From Mytilus edulis (taxonomy: Eukaryota; Mollusca; Bivalvia; Mytilida; Mytilidae): 64,000 bases of DNA. Every line of letters starts with the position of its first letter. The stretch's first letter is position 1. A model generated the notes under the pieces. That model saw nothing but the letters and a program-made list of their open reading frames with translations, was not told the DNA's origin and did not search any database. Positions 11,906-24,625 of this stretch are shown piece by piece. The DNA lies in assembly GCF_963676685.1 (NCBI RefSeq), contig NC_092354.1, positions 71,288,178 to 71,352,177 of the forward strand. Reading direction: 5' to 3'. The translations under genes and the position numbers were made by a program.

Positions 11906-13036
11906 ACTACTCAATCAAGAAGAAATATTATCAAATACTGGTAAACACACTAAACGAATAAATTGATCTCTGACGAAATATAAATACAATATAAAATTTA
12001 AAAAAAAAAGGTGATGTCAAACAATGTCGAAAAGACAACAATTACCTAGGATAATATTGCCTTTTATTCAATAAAGAACACCGATAAATTCATTTATACT
12101 AATTTTATTGTTAGGAGTACGTAAATATGTTTTACAAAATAAATACATTTGTAGTTCAAGTACGAGAACAGCAGTGAACATATATCGTCACACTAAATAC
12201 TTGTTGTATAACAAAACTGCATTACAAATTGTGTCATCAGGTAAAATTAAAACGAAAGTACGATTTGAGAGAACTCGCAGTTTCTAAAAACTAGTTAAAA
12301 CCCAAAAACATTAAATAAAAAGAAATCTTGTCTTACGCAATGGACAGCCAAAGAAGACATGATATGTGCAATACCAAAATAGGATTTGACCTTATAATAA
12401 AAATGTATAATTTTATATATAGATAATGCCATCTCTATATTGAAAATGAGGTGGATGTGTATTCATACATCCGAGCAATCATTCAGTTTTTTTATTTAAA
12501 AAAAAAAGTAAATTGTGCCTCACTCTTTTAAAAAAAAAATGGCTGGAAAATATATGTTAAAATGGAGACGCATGACCAAATATAACATATACATGTTATA
12601 CCTTTCTCTAATCCACTCATTGCATACTCTGGACAGTCAAAGCCACCATCTACAGTTATATTACCAAGTGCACTTATCATTTCTAGTCCGTTTGAGGTCG
12701 TTAGGCGATGCATATGCTTCACTGCAAATACAATATTTTGAAAACAGAATTATATTATCAACAGGTTTTTCTAAATAACGTTTATAATTCTTATATTGTT
12801 TATGAATAGTTTTAACTAAGGGCCAACTGTAAGTGCTGTGTTGGTTTAAATGAATATACTACTTCAATCAAATGCTGAAATGATGTAGGGATCAAAGCAG
12901 GAGTTTATACAGAGGGACTATGACTGTCGGGATGGCATCAACAACACATGAAGAAAGATGACATCACCTAGCTTTTGAAAAGATAGAATGATAGTCAAAT
13001 CAATCCACAAAACATAACATCAAATACTTCAAGTGT

Positions 13037-13180
13037 ACAAAAAGAGGGACAAAAGATACCAAAGAAACAGTCAAACTCATAAATCTAAAACAAACTGACA
13101 ACGCCATGGCTAAAAATGAAAAAGACAAACAGAAAAACAATAGTACACATGACACAACATAAAAAACTAAAGAATAAACA
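13037..13180 (-). repeat. Retroelement 3' tail, family T2 (solo)
   Basis: It is an inverted copy of the T2 tail (AAAGAGGGACAAAAGATACC, CAGTCAAACTCATAAATC). It lies in intron 7 of the pseudogene and has no coding content. Confidence 0.6.
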
Positions 13181-14999
13181 ACAAGTGTAGCAACAAAAAT
13201 AAAGTACTTAAAGCAAAAGTCTTTCGATCATATACAAAATCTACAGAGTTCATATGTACGGTTTTCATATAATTGTTTTACCTTTTGGGTTTTTTAAATT
13301 TTCTAGTCAAATTTTTGTTTGTTATATTGCACTTACCTTTGCCTATTTGAATCGTCTCTGCTTTTTAAAGAATAAAGAATACACATGAGATCGTTTGTAG
13401 AAAATGAAAAGTGTACTTGTATTATGTGTTTGTGTGAGTTTATCTAGATTTTTCTGGTGATGTTGTATGCATCCATGAGATTGTATAAGTAGGAACTTTT
13501 CATCAAAGCTAGTGGCCAGGGTTGCATATTTCTCTCTTCAAAAAGCTTAATGTTCAAATGTGTTTTACGAGGTTCACAAATTACGGCAGACTGAATGTTG
13601 GCTTGAGAATAAGGCTATCTTTTACTGTTGTATCATGATTTTAGTACTTAGTATGTATATTCTTATTGTTTCATTACTCATAAATGTTATAACAACTACC
13701 TGGATCGTTGAACGTAACTAAAATGTAATTGGATGGCGCATTTGGAGTACCGAAAACATTAGTGATGATATCTATGCATGCCTTTCGAACTTCTTCAATT
13801 TCGTCCCCCATGGAGCCAGTGTCATCTATCACAAAACCAAATGACGCCTGGTGACGCTTAAACAACCCAAATATCTGTACAAATGTGTCTGCGTTCATGT
13901 CGTTTATGATACCTATATCTGTAACACATACAAATTTGTGTACAATATATTTCGTCATAAAAATCACTCCATTATACATCGTATATGTGTAAATTGTATT
14001 TTGTTGAAAAGAACAAAAAATTGAAACTGTCTTTTTACATTAATATCAGAAATTGAATTGCATGTACACAGACTTTTTTTTCTTCAAAAAATATTCTATA
14101 AACAAAACAATATTAAAAAAAACAATGTTATAATAAGAACAAATCATACCCTGATCTTCTAGAAATTGTTTTGTTGCCTTCCGTGCCGCATAAAATGCAT
14201 TATAATGTAGATGGTGTTGAGGGGAATACTTAGAGTCTAATCTATCTTTGTTTATTCCACCTTTGGCAGTTCGGAAACCATTTTCAGTATCAGTACTACC
14301 TCCAAATCCACACTTCCCTTGATCAAAGTTGTCATTCGTTTCTACAATAAGATGGACTTTTATATTATACGCACATTTTTCTCTTCGTGTGTAACGTTGC
14401 ATGACGTTATTAATCTGTAATTGAAAAAACGATTTATATAAAATCCAGGTATTAATTTTGACGATAAATGTTTACTTCTGTTCTCGTACTATGAACATCA
14501 AATACGTATTTTGTAAAATATATCTCCGTCCACTATGGACTCCTTGCAAATAAATATTTATATTAACCTGTGAACGTTATCTTTTTAAACGGCATGCTGA
14601 ACAATGTTATTGTTGTCTTTCTTTTGTCATTTATCAATTATTACGCTATGTTTAATCAATTTTAATTGACATTGTGTCATAGATCAAATCTTTTCGTTCA
14701 GCTTACGTTTACTTGTTTTTGTAAATATGTCTTTAGTTTGAGTGAAGTAATTTTATTTGATATCTTATAGTGCGTCTTTCTATGTTCTGATGCTACACTA
14801 TGATATTAGGTAAGTATGAATATTGGCGCCTGTTTGAACCCGCTGCATTTGATTGCGCCAATCATTAGTTAGGAACCTGTTGTACTGTTGTTGTCGTTTT
14901 GTTGCTGTTCAGTGTGAGTCAAGGCTCCGTGTTGAAAACCGTACTTTGAACTATAATGTTTACTTTTACAATTTGTGACTTGTATGAAGAGTTGTCTAA

Positions 15000-15475
15000 T
15001 TGTCACTTATACCACAGCTTCTCATATCTGTTTTTAATATACAGTTTTTACTGAAGAGACATGTATTGTCGAAATGCGCATCTGGTGCAGGACAATTTGT
15101 ACCGTTAATGTTATTACTACCACTCGGTCGATGCCACTGCTGGTGGACTGTTAGTCCCCGGAGGTATCACCAGTCCAGTAGTCAGTACTTTGGTACCGGC
15201 ATGAAAATACGGAAATTTGTGTTATTAAAATTTCTGTTACAAAATATTAGAAATTATTATAAATTAAGGAATGTATTTCCCTCATGCAAAGCTCTGATTC
15301 CTTTCACAGATTTGGCTATACTTTTTGGACCTATTGGTTTATAGCTCTCCATCTTTTATATAAGCTTTGGATTTCAAATAGTTTGGCCACGAGCATCACT
15401 GAAGAGACATGTATTGTCGAAATGCACATCTGGTGCAGGAAAATTGTGCCGTTAATGTTATTTCGAATACACATG
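15000..15475 (+). repeat. Interspersed repeat, family G (two end motifs)
   Basis: It carries GAAGAGACATGTATTGTCG followed by AAATGCGCATCTGGTGCA twice (about 15052-15110 and 15401-15465), with a GTACCGGCATGAAAATACGG segment and TTATATAAGCTTTGGATTTC between them. The same order recurs at 61560-61940, with shorter copies at 38440-38575 and a diverged one at 46175-46480. Open frames inside it are not conserved genes. Confidence 0.6.
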
Positions 15476-15760
15476 TAATTAGTTAATTTTATTAAGTATT
15501 ATTTATGATTTGTTCTAAAATCGATCTTATTTTTTTTATTAATAGTAATTTTATTTGGATGCAAATCATGACGATAAAACAAACGATTTGTATCACGTTT
15601 TATCAGAAACACAGATGCGCTCATATAGTACTCTTAAACCATTGAACTACCAGTTAAACATAGGTATGTGTTTGTTTATTTGTTATAGTATATTGTGACG
15701 TAATCAGCTGATTTTACACAATGAGCATATGCATTTGGAAAGCAACTATATCTTGGGACG

Positions 15761-16135
15761 TTAAGGATGTTCGCTTGTCATGTTTTGGGAATTTTGTCAA
15801 ATTTTTGAAATCCTCTGGTTTTATGCCTTAACAGTTTTTGCCCATTGACCCCTATTTTTCTGTTCATACATCTTTTACTTGTATAATTATAAGCCATCTG
15901 TAAAAGTCTTATAAAATCTTTGTTGTTTTTCAATAGCTTTTGAGAACGTTAACTTGTCAATGATAAAGTTAAGAAAAGTCAAGAGAGAGCATTTTCCCGC
16001 CAATATTTCGAAAACAAAGCACATTGACCTATACATTTTTTCTGCTTTTTTTTGTTACATTATTTATCCCCTATGAATATATACTAGTGTTATGAAAAGC
16101 TTGTTATTTTTAAACTGAGTAGCAAACCTCCTTAA
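15761..16135. mobile_element. MITE with TTAAGGATGTTCGCT ends
   Basis: The ends form an inverted repeat of 15 bp: TTAAGGATGTTCGCT at the left, and AGCAAACCTCCTTAA at the right, whose complement differs at two or three positions. A second member with matching ends, lying in the opposite internal orientation, is at 54606-54938. Both share internal text such as the TTTTCCCGCCA / TGGCGGGAAAA block and the intervening CATTGACC / GGTCAATG. There is no coding capacity. Confidence 0.7.
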
Positions 16136-19067
16136 GAATCACTTTTACAGTACGCGCAATTGAAAGGAATGAAAATTAATGTAATATATATATATATAAA
16201 GCTTATACAGTGTTGTAGTCGTATCGTATCTTCAGTTTGTAAATTATATACATACTATATGGAGGTTGGACATCTTGGCCCGTCTGGTATCCACTAGTTA
16301 ACATATCGCCTACCAATAAATTGTTATTGCAGGAATTCTAATTTGTTCTTAGAAAATAAAATAAAGATGTCATCATATCAATAGACACTCTCTACCTATG
16401 CTATTATTATGTGTTAAAGAGCCTTGAAGGCAAACAAAAAAATAAAAAGTCAACTCGATTAAGACCAGCTATTCTTTTTGATGAATAAACCTTAATATGA
16501 AAAATTAAATATACATATTGATGTTAACTGAATCTTGTATATATTTGTATTGCTTTGTTTTCAGATAACAAACGTTGCCCGTTTTAAGTCAGTAATATAT
16601 CTATATCACTTTGTATTTTATTCTTAAATGCACATAGCAATTAATTATGTCACCGCGCTTTGAACTGTTCTGAATTTTCGGTTGTGCGTATTTTTTGGCG
16701 CGATGTTAAAAAATGCATGTAGTTTATATCGCTATGAAGTATATTATATATTTCTATATCCTACTAATTGATATTTCACGAAAATTGGTATATAAGGGAA
16801 TTAATTTTGAGACATAAGTATGTATAGTTCACTTATGTAAATATTGCAAGCAACCGTAAACATTAAAAAAACAAACTCGTATGAAATCAAAATTGCATGT
16901 GTTCATGTGGTCCAACAAGGAGAACATTTCAATGTATGCCTTACTTTTGTTATAATAAAGACGTAAAATTAAATACATAAAGTGAGAACCATTTTTTTTA
17001 TGAGGATCAACTACCGCAATCATGACACATATATATTAAATATGCTTCTAAGCAATTGTGTTATTAATATTTTTACAGCTTCATGGGCGCCATTGTATAG
17101 GTTTCGACTGTTTATTTATATACTATACGTACCCAGAATTATCACAATCCTGGCAAGTGTCCACCAAGTGTGCCAACGATAGCCATTAATGTCCTGTTTG
17201 GGAAACCTATACCACAGAAAGAATAGATTTAATTTAGCAGTCAATTTTCATAATGTCTTTTACCGGTAATGACTATTTTAATTGGCTCCTTGGCATAACT
17301 TCTATGCACTGTATAAAACATGCAGGATCACGTTATATATTTATATATATATATTTGTTATACACTTTGCTAGTGACATAATTAGTTTTATGTGTAAATT
17401 CCATATGTGGATTTGAGATTTGATCTCACTATAATGATGCCATTTCAATTTAGCAGTGCATCTTAGGTTTATTTGTTTGATGCATATTAAGTTGAAATGA
17501 TCATACTCATAATTAATTGGTATTTGCATTTGCATTTTTTTTTACGAATATATTAATGGCTTTGTAAATGTTTTGTACATACTCCACGATTTTGAATAAC
17601 TAAAACATTTCAATTTCGACACGTTTATTAATGAATTTATGTAACGAACTGATTCTTGTTTGATTCAAATGCTCACGTAAAGAGATATTTTGACACTTTA
17701 CACGTTCGGATTGTCCGGTCGTCACTGTTCGTCAATTTTGTAAATTATAATACATCTTACCGAAATCTTTGTAAACACTATCCCCATTCATTTCCACCCA
17801 ATTACTTCCGCTATAAAAAGCTTGTATTGTGTAAATACACTTTCCAATCATTTTGCGTATCAAAGAAAGATCTGGTTCCGTACTTTGTGCAAGTACCGCA
17901 ATTTGTTTTCTCAGTTTTATAACATGGTTGTGAGCTGAAAATATAATTCAAAGACACTTATCTGCTGTATAGCATTACACCTCAAAAACCATTCTCTAGA
18001 TTTAAGCAGTATTTGGATGTTAAAGAATAAATTCCTTCGAAACATATTTACTGGTATGCCAATTCTATATATTTGAAGAACTGTATGAAAAACTCTCTAT
18101 GCAAACACATTGCTCAACACCAAATGCATTTGGACGTTTTTTATAGTCTTGTAAAAAATGCTTAATCGAATATTGTTTTCATATAAGATTAGAATCTTGA
18201 AACAATTGTGTGCAATGTCCAAATTATAGTATAGATAAAACTTGTACAAACAGTTTTTAAGTGAAGCACATATAATAAACCTAACAAATTGATTAACTCC
18301 CAGAAGCAGTCGCATACTAAAGTAAGGAATTTTAGAATTCATCAACTGAAAACACAATTTTATATTATAGGACATATCTTTGTCATAAGCTGATGAAGTA
18401 ATTTGTAAAGTCTGTTATTTTTATATATTCAACAAAAAAATCTGATGTGGATGTCTTAGAAAGTTAGAATCCAAAAAGCATTTTCATAATGAACCGTCTT
18501 ACCTAATTCAATCTGTTCAGAATTACAGTGTATATAAGCTTCATTGATTTTTCTTAATCCTTCACATTTTCTATTATATCAGTTTCCTTTTCAATAAATT
18601 TCGCATATCCATCTGAATCTGAAGTTGTGTGTTTAAATATATAGAGGATGTAAATGAAAAAAAAATAATTCAATAAAACAGTAACAAAACGTCAAAAAAG
18701 AACGATATCTAGAAGTCAACATGCACATTATGCTTATTTAAAACAGACTTGTGTCTTCATAACATATTTCAAACTCTGTATTGTCTTAGTCTTAAAAAAA
18801 ATTACCAACTTGTTAAAACCAGACAAAGATCTGCAATTAAGTAACAAATATCAAAATACATTGCATTATCAAAATGAGCAAAAACGAACACTTTGTCAGA
18901 TAAAAAAATATATGTGGCTCATCATTTAGCTAGAGCAATGTTTTTATATTTTTGCGGTTTTTTTTTATAATCTCAATCAACAGATTAAAATAATACACCA
19001 GAAAGAAAATATACCAAACGGTTAATTGTTGAATGCCATACGTTAATAGCTATCAAAGGTACAAGGA

Positions 19068-19125
19068 TTATAATTTAGTACGCCAGACGCGCGTTTCGTC
19101 TACATACTTTACAATTGACTTCATA
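19068..19125 (-). repeat. Partial hammerhead-type repeat
   Basis: On the minus strand it reads GTAGACGAAACGCGCGTC then TGGCGTACTAAATTATAAT. This holds the GAAA box and an intact stem-III-type helix (CGC with GCG around a short loop), followed by GTA. The 5' CTGATGA box is not present, so it is a truncated relative of the element at 23895-23985. Confidence 0.5.
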
Positions 19126-20008
19126 CATTTCATTTAAATGGTAATGTTAAGTTGTCTCATTAATAATTATACCATTGCATTATTTGGATTGCAATAAAAA
19201 GGAAAACTGAAAAGGACCTTAACCAAAAACTAAAGATGTAACAAGATAAAGAAAAAGTTAAAATTAACACAATTATATTATATTGTTTAATTCAAAGTAA
19301 CAAGCGGTAACTTTAATTGCAATATTTCGTATTTCAAAAAATATCTCAAGGTTCAAATCAGGACAAGATTAAATAAGAAATGATATAATGTTGTATGTAC
19401 AATGTAATACTAGGTTTCTATTTTGTAACGCTATACACGCATTTTGTCTTCATAAGAATCATCAGTGGTCCCCACATCTAAGCATTATGAAGTATAAATC
19501 AAACATGAGGTAAAAGATCATTGAAAACGTATCCCTCGAAATGGTTTATTCATTTTTATGGTATATGTATTGGTATGTAGACTGTTTCTTGTTTTTCCTC
19601 GATTTTGTTTCATTGGCCAACGAGTTCTTTGTTGAAATATAAAAAAAAAATGAAGTGTGGCATTCTGATGAAATATCCTACCAAGTACTGTTATGTTACC
19701 ACAGAAGGGATTATCTTAGCAGAGTGTGAAATACTCTTGTGAAGAAACAAATAAAACACACATATGTACTAACCATTTCCAAATAATGTGTTGACTGCGT
19801 CAATAACATCGGTTGTATCATCTATCAATGTTAAGTTGTTATCCTTTATGTATCTACCAACAGAAATTCGAATGGCAACACGGGTTATTTCTGCATGGTG
19901 TTTGGTAAATGAGGCACTTCCGGTTAAAGCATCTGGTGGAAATCCTACTGATGGATGGATTTTCAGTATCATCATCCATATTAATGCCCTTATTATTGGC
20001 ATTATCAT

Positions 20009-20516
20009 ACTGATGTTTTCTATAATTTGAATTCATCACATGTTCATAGAATTCAACAAAAAATTAAAGACCGAAAAGAAATTACATTAAAAGTTTGTCT
20101 CTACATTCAGTTCTTTCGGAACTATATTATCAACCACTTGACAACTGTGTATGCGTCGTTAAAACATTCTAATAAATGTATTCCTGTTGTATTCGGACTG
20201 ATTACTTGGAGCTGATTTCGTTATAATTTTATGATATGCATTAATTTTAAATTGCAAAAATATTTACTCGAAAATGCCACTTTAAACTGATTTAAGAGAT
20301 CCGCACCATGGACATAATTTTAAAGTTTAATAGCTGTGTAAATCCTTTAAAACTATAAAAATCCGTTTGTTGTTAGTATCTAAAGCTATTGCTAGAAGGG
20401 TGTTGATGATTGGCATGGTCATTTTAACTTTTATATTTAGAAATTCCTCGAATCGCTTTCCAAAGTTGTCCGTTAAGAGATTTAGAAATTTCAAAGAAAC
20501 TACTTTTTTAGCTCAC
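20009..20516. other. No gene seen; upstream of pseudogene start
   Basis: This is the immediate 5' flank of the pseudogene. On the minus strand ATTATAG lies 11 bases before the ATG, which resembles a 3' splice site for a 5'-UTR intron. The intact copy has TTTTAG in the same relative place. Nothing else is recognisable. Confidence 0.4.
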
Positions 20517-22915
20517 CTGGCCTAAAAGGCCATGTGAGCTTTTCTCATCACTTGGCGTCCGTCGTCGTCGACGTCGTCGTCGTCGTCGTCGTCTGTCGTC
20601 GTTAACAATTTTTCAAACATCTTCTCCTCTGAAACTACTGAATGGATTTGAATGAAACTTAACATGATTGTTCCTTAGTATATCCTGCACAAAATGTGCG
20701 CTTCGATTTTTGATCTGTCAAAAAACATGGCCGCCGTTACTTAAAATAGAACATAGGGGGGCAAATGCAGTTTTTGGCTTATATCTCAAAAACGAAAGCA
20801 TTTAGAGCAAATCTGACATGGGGTAAAAATGTTCATCAGGTCAAGTTCTATCAGCCCTGAAATTTTCAGATGAATCAAACAAACCATTGTTGGGTTGCTG
20901 CCACTTAATTGGTAATTTTAAGGAAATTTTGCAGTTTTTGGTCATTATCTTGAATATTATTATAGATAAAGATAAACTGTAAACAGCAAAAAAGATCAGC
21001 AAAGTAAGATCTACAAATAAGTTAATATGACCAAAATTGTCAATTGACCCCTTAAGGGGTTATTGTCCTTTAATGACAATTTTTCACAATTTGTTCATCA
21101 TATTTGCTAACTTTAAAAAATCTTCTCCTCTGAAACTACTGAATGGATTTGGTTAAAACTTATTATGGTTGTTCCTTAGATTATCCTGCACAAAGTGTGT
21201 GCTTTGATTTTTGATCCGTCAAAAAACATAGCCGCCGTTACTTAAAATAGAACATAGGGGTCAAATGCAGTTTTTGGCTTATATCTCAAAAACGAAAGCA
21301 TTAAGAGCAAATCTGACATGGAGTAAAAATGTTCATTAGGTCAATATCTATCAGCCCTGAAATTTTCATTAGGTCAATCAAACATCCAATTGTTGGGTTG
21401 CTGCCACTTAATTGGTAATTTTAAGGAAATTTTGCAGTTTTTGGTCATTATCTTGAATATTATTATAGATAAAGATAAACTGTAAACAGCAAAAAAGATC
21501 AGCAAAGTAAGATCTACAAATAAGTTAATATGACCAAAATTGTCAATTGACCCCTTAAGGGGTTATTGTCCTTTAATGACAATTTTTCACAATTTGTTCA
21601 TCATATTTGCTAACTTTAAAAAATCTTCTCCTCTGAAACTACTGAATGGATTTGGTTAAAACTTATCATGGTTGTTCCTTAGATTATCCTGCACCAAGTG
21701 TGTGCTTTGATTTTTGATCCGTCAAAAAACATGGCCGCCGTTACTTAAAATAGAACATAGGGGTCAAATGCAGTTTTTGGCTTATATCTCAAAAACGAAA
21801 GCATTAAGAGCAAATCTAACATGGAGTAAAAATGTTCATTAGGTCAATATCTATCAGCCCTGAAATTTTCAGATGAATCAAACATCCAATTGTTGGGTTG
21901 CTGCCACTTAATTGGTAATTTTAAGGAAATTTTGCAGTTTTTGGTCATTATCTTGAATATTATTATAGATAAAGATAAACTGTAAACAGCAAAAAAGATC
22001 AGCAAAGTAAGATCTACAAATAAGTTAATATGACCAAAATTGTCAATTGACCCCTTAAGGGGTTATTGTCCTTTAATGACAATTTTTCACAATTTGTTCA
22101 TCATATTTGCTAACTTTAAAAAATCTTCTCCTCTGAAACTACTGAATGGATTTGGTTAAAACTTATCATGGTTGTTCCTTAGATTATCCTGCACCAAGTG
22201 TGTGCTTTGATTTTTGATCCGTCAAAAAACATGGCCGCCGTTACTTAAAATAGAACATAGGGGTCAAATGCAGTTTTTGGCTTATATCTCAAAAACGAAA
22301 GCACTAAGAGCAAATCTGACATGGAGTAAAAATGTTCATTAGGTCAATATCTATCAGCCCTGAAATTTTCAGATGAATCAAACATCCAATTGTTGGGTTG
22401 CTGCCACTTAATTGGTAATTTTAAGGAAATTTTGCAGTTTTTGGTCATTATCTTGAATATTATTATAGATAAAGATAAACTGTAAACAGCAAATATGATT
22501 AGCAAAGTAAGATCTACAAATAAGTCAATTTGACCAAAATTGTCAATTGACCTCTTTAGGAGTTATTGCCCTTTAAAGACTTTTTTTCACAATTTGTTCA
22601 TCATGTTGACTTACTTTAAAAAATCTTCTCTTATGAAACTGCTGTATCAATTTCAGCCAAACTTAGGCTAAATGAGTTTCAGAGTTTCAGAGTATCTAGT
22701 ATAAATTTTATATTTCATTTCCTTGTATGTCAAGAAACATAGCTCCTATGGCTAAAATAGAACATAGGAGAAAATGATTTTTTTTTGCTTTTGAAGAAAA
22801 TAGGACGATTCAAAGAACATTTAAATAAATTGAAAAGCCAAAATAATCATTGATGAGAGATTAAACCAAAAAAATTCAGGTGAGCGATTCAGGCTCTTGA
22901 GAGCCTCTTGTTTTT
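20517..22915. mobile_element. Hairpin-bounded non-autonomous element with a 500-bp tandem array
   Basis: It begins with GCTCACCTG and a 6-bp-stem hairpin TGGCCTAAAAGGCCA, followed by a GTC trinucleotide run (about 20550-20602). It ends with CAGGTGAGC (inverted match to the start) and a perfect 7-bp-stem hairpin AGGCTCTTGAGAGCCT. Between them the segment starting CTTCTCCTCTGAAACTACTG recurs at 20621, 21122, 21625 and 22125, with a diverged fifth start at 22625, a period of 500-503 bp. Units 2-4 are nearly identical over long stretches, which suggests recent array expansion. No transposase is visible. The plan (flanks plus tandem core) resembles bivalve pearl/Helitron-like non-autonomous elements, but the family is not established. 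Confidence 0.7.
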
Positions 22916-23094
22916 CTACGTCATGTTTAGTTGTCCTTGAATAGATTTAGCTATAAGTTAAATTGCTTCTTGGTCATAAGCTCTTCAACTGTTTTAGTTC
23001 GTATAGATCAAATACTAGTGGTCAGCTTTGAATTGTTCCTGATCAAGTTCAATGCAGAAAATGGCATAATACACTTCATATTTTAGAGAGGTGT

Positions 23095-23385
23095 TCTGTA
23101 TGTATGTACCTTCCCTAAGTCAGGAGCCTGTAAGTCAGTGGTTGTCGTGCGTTAATATGTTACATATTTGTTTTTCGTTCATTATTTGTACATAAAATAT
23201 ACCGTTACTTTTCTTGTTTGAATTGTTTTACACTGTCATTTTTTTTGGGGCCTTTTATAGCTGACTATGCGGTATGGCCTTTGCTCCGATGAAGGCCGTA
23301 CGTTGACCTTCATTGTTTAATTTCTGTGTCATTTGATCTCTTGAGAGTTTTCTCATTGGCAATCATACCACATCTTCTTGTTTGT
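23095..23385 (+). repeat. Retroelement 3' tail, family T1 (long solo copy)
   Basis: It contains in order CTAAGTCAGGAGCCTGTAAG, CGTTCATTATTTGTACATAAA, GGCCTTTTATAGCTGACTAT and the terminal CATTGGCAATCATACCACAT. This is the same order as in the 3' tail at 11396-11905. It is therefore a 5'-truncated insertion without coding sequence. Confidence 0.65.
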
Positions 23386-23894
23386 ATTCCCCACAAAGCA
23401 TTTATTTTTTTTATTATTTTTGTTAAAATCGTATGTATATAGGCCTTGTAGACAGGAAATATATGATACATCAAGCCCAAACAATTAAAGACATACTTAC
23501 TCTTTTGCTGTTAGATCATGTTATTAATGTAATATATATTAGCAATGGCTGATTTCTGTTCATTGACACTTACTGGTCAGAAATATCACTACGTTTTGTA
23601 TAATTCCTCTTTCAAAAAGCCCCTAATGACAGATGAACACACAAATTATTTACAAATTTAAGTGACCCCAATTGCACCGCTAACCTACATTTATTGTCAT
23701 CTTTTGGCAGAATATAACTAATCTGACTGTACATACTATATAACTATATAACTATAAACAAAAGATCGAATACCTTGGTGTCTTTAAAAGATACAATACC
23801 ACGAATTAGTATCTGTCAACATTTATGACATTAATAACAATAGGTTTATATTTACGTTTTTCTTATAGGACATTTATATACATAATTTTTTAAT

Positions 23895-23985
23895 ATTGTG
23901 TATCCTGATGAGTCTTATGAAGACGAAAAGCGCGTCTGACGTATCAAATTATAAGCTTGGTACCTTTGATAGCTAATATAACGAA
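23895..23985 (+). ncRNA. Hammerhead-ribozyme-like repeat
   Basis: The conserved boxes are in the right order: CTGATGA at 23905-23911, a perfect 4-bp stem II (GTCT 23912-23915 with AGAC 23921-23924, loop TATGA), GAAA at 23925-23928, then a stem-III region and a GTA triplet at 23941-23943. Compared with the partial copy near 19100, two changes (C to A at 23929, G to A at 23939) break stem-III pairs. Stem I is not convincing here, so this copy is probably inactive. Hammerhead motifs of this kind are known in metazoan retroelements; the assignment here is from motif order only. Confidence 0.5.
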
Positions 23986-24519
23986 TTTTATTTATTTCGT
24001 TTTCCTGATTTTACATTTAGTTGACAATCGAACATGCTAGGACTACAAACATATGGATTTTAAGTAATTCCACGTTAGTGTTTTCTTCTTAACTCATAAA
24101 ATATTTAAGACGTTTAATTTATAAAGTTTAAGTTCAAACTTAAACTTCAGATTTAAAAATACTACTGCAGTACGTTTTATCTTTTATGGAGAACACTATA
24201 ATATAATAACTCTACACAATGCCTATCAATCACATTGTTTCGACAATTAAGTTAAATCTAAAACTTAATGATTAAATGACTGATATAGGTATTTTATGAC
24301 TAGGTTCAAAGAAAAACTGTTTATACTAAAAGATGTTTAATTGAAGTCTGGAGCTGGCATGTCAGTTAACTGCTAGTAGTCTGATGTTATTTATGTATTA
24401 TTGTCATTTTTTTTTTATTTTATTTTTTTGGTTATATCTTCTGACATCAGACTTCGGACTTCTCTTGAACTGTATTTTAATGTGCGTATTGTTATGCGTT
24501 TACTTTTCTGCATTGGCTA

Positions 24520-24625
24520 GAAGTATAGGGGAAGGGTTTAGATCTCACAAACATGTTTAACCCCGCCGCTTTTTTGGGCCTGTCCCAAGTCAGGAGTCTC
24601 TCGCCTTTGTTAGTCTTGTATTATT
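24520..24625 (+). repeat. Retroelement T1 tail fragment
   Basis: GGGGAAGGGTTTAGATCTC, ACATGTTTAACCCCGCCGC and CCTGTCCCAAGTCAGGAG follow the order seen in the T1 3' tail at 11545-11630. The distal part is missing, and the DNA transposon at 24695 begins shortly after. Confidence 0.55.

Larger units (their letters stand above)
4023..20008 (-). pseudogene. VWA7-like gene copy 1, disabled tandem duplicate
   Basis: Fourteen segments match the intact neighbour at 27612-46015 exon by exon. In transcription order: 20008-19774, 18618-18503, 17934-17761, 17206-17133, 16347-16256, 14341-14150, 13918-13700, 12721-12602 (exons 1-8), then 9921-9762, 8543-8473, 6890-6737, 5865-5699, 5022-4911, 4217-4023 (exons 11-16). 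Ten of the 14 have exactly the same length, and all keep AG and GT borders. The signal peptide, the FYSGSNWVEM motif, GGINKD, SPQHHLH and the MIDAS DDTGSMG are still readable. Lesions: exon 2 lacks one base, which creates a TAA at 18556-18554; exon 4 has one extra base; exon 5 has TAG at 16340-16338 where the other copy has GTG; exon 16 is one base short near its end and would enter exon 17 out of frame. Exons 9-10 are absent, with retroelement sequence in that interval, and exons 17-20 are not in the window. The -1 and +1 shifts compensate, but only after a stop. Sequencing errors could mimic single indels, though not all lesions together. No functional product is expected. Confidence 0.85.

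Noticed and set aside
20551-20602. GTC trinucleotide run as a coding repeat
   Set aside because: It has no open frame of substance and lies inside a repeat element that has the same run at its start.
20517-22915. CRISPR-like array
   Set aside because: The repeat period is 500 bp with no short direct repeats and unique spacers, and the host is a eukaryote. It is a tandem-repeat transposable element.
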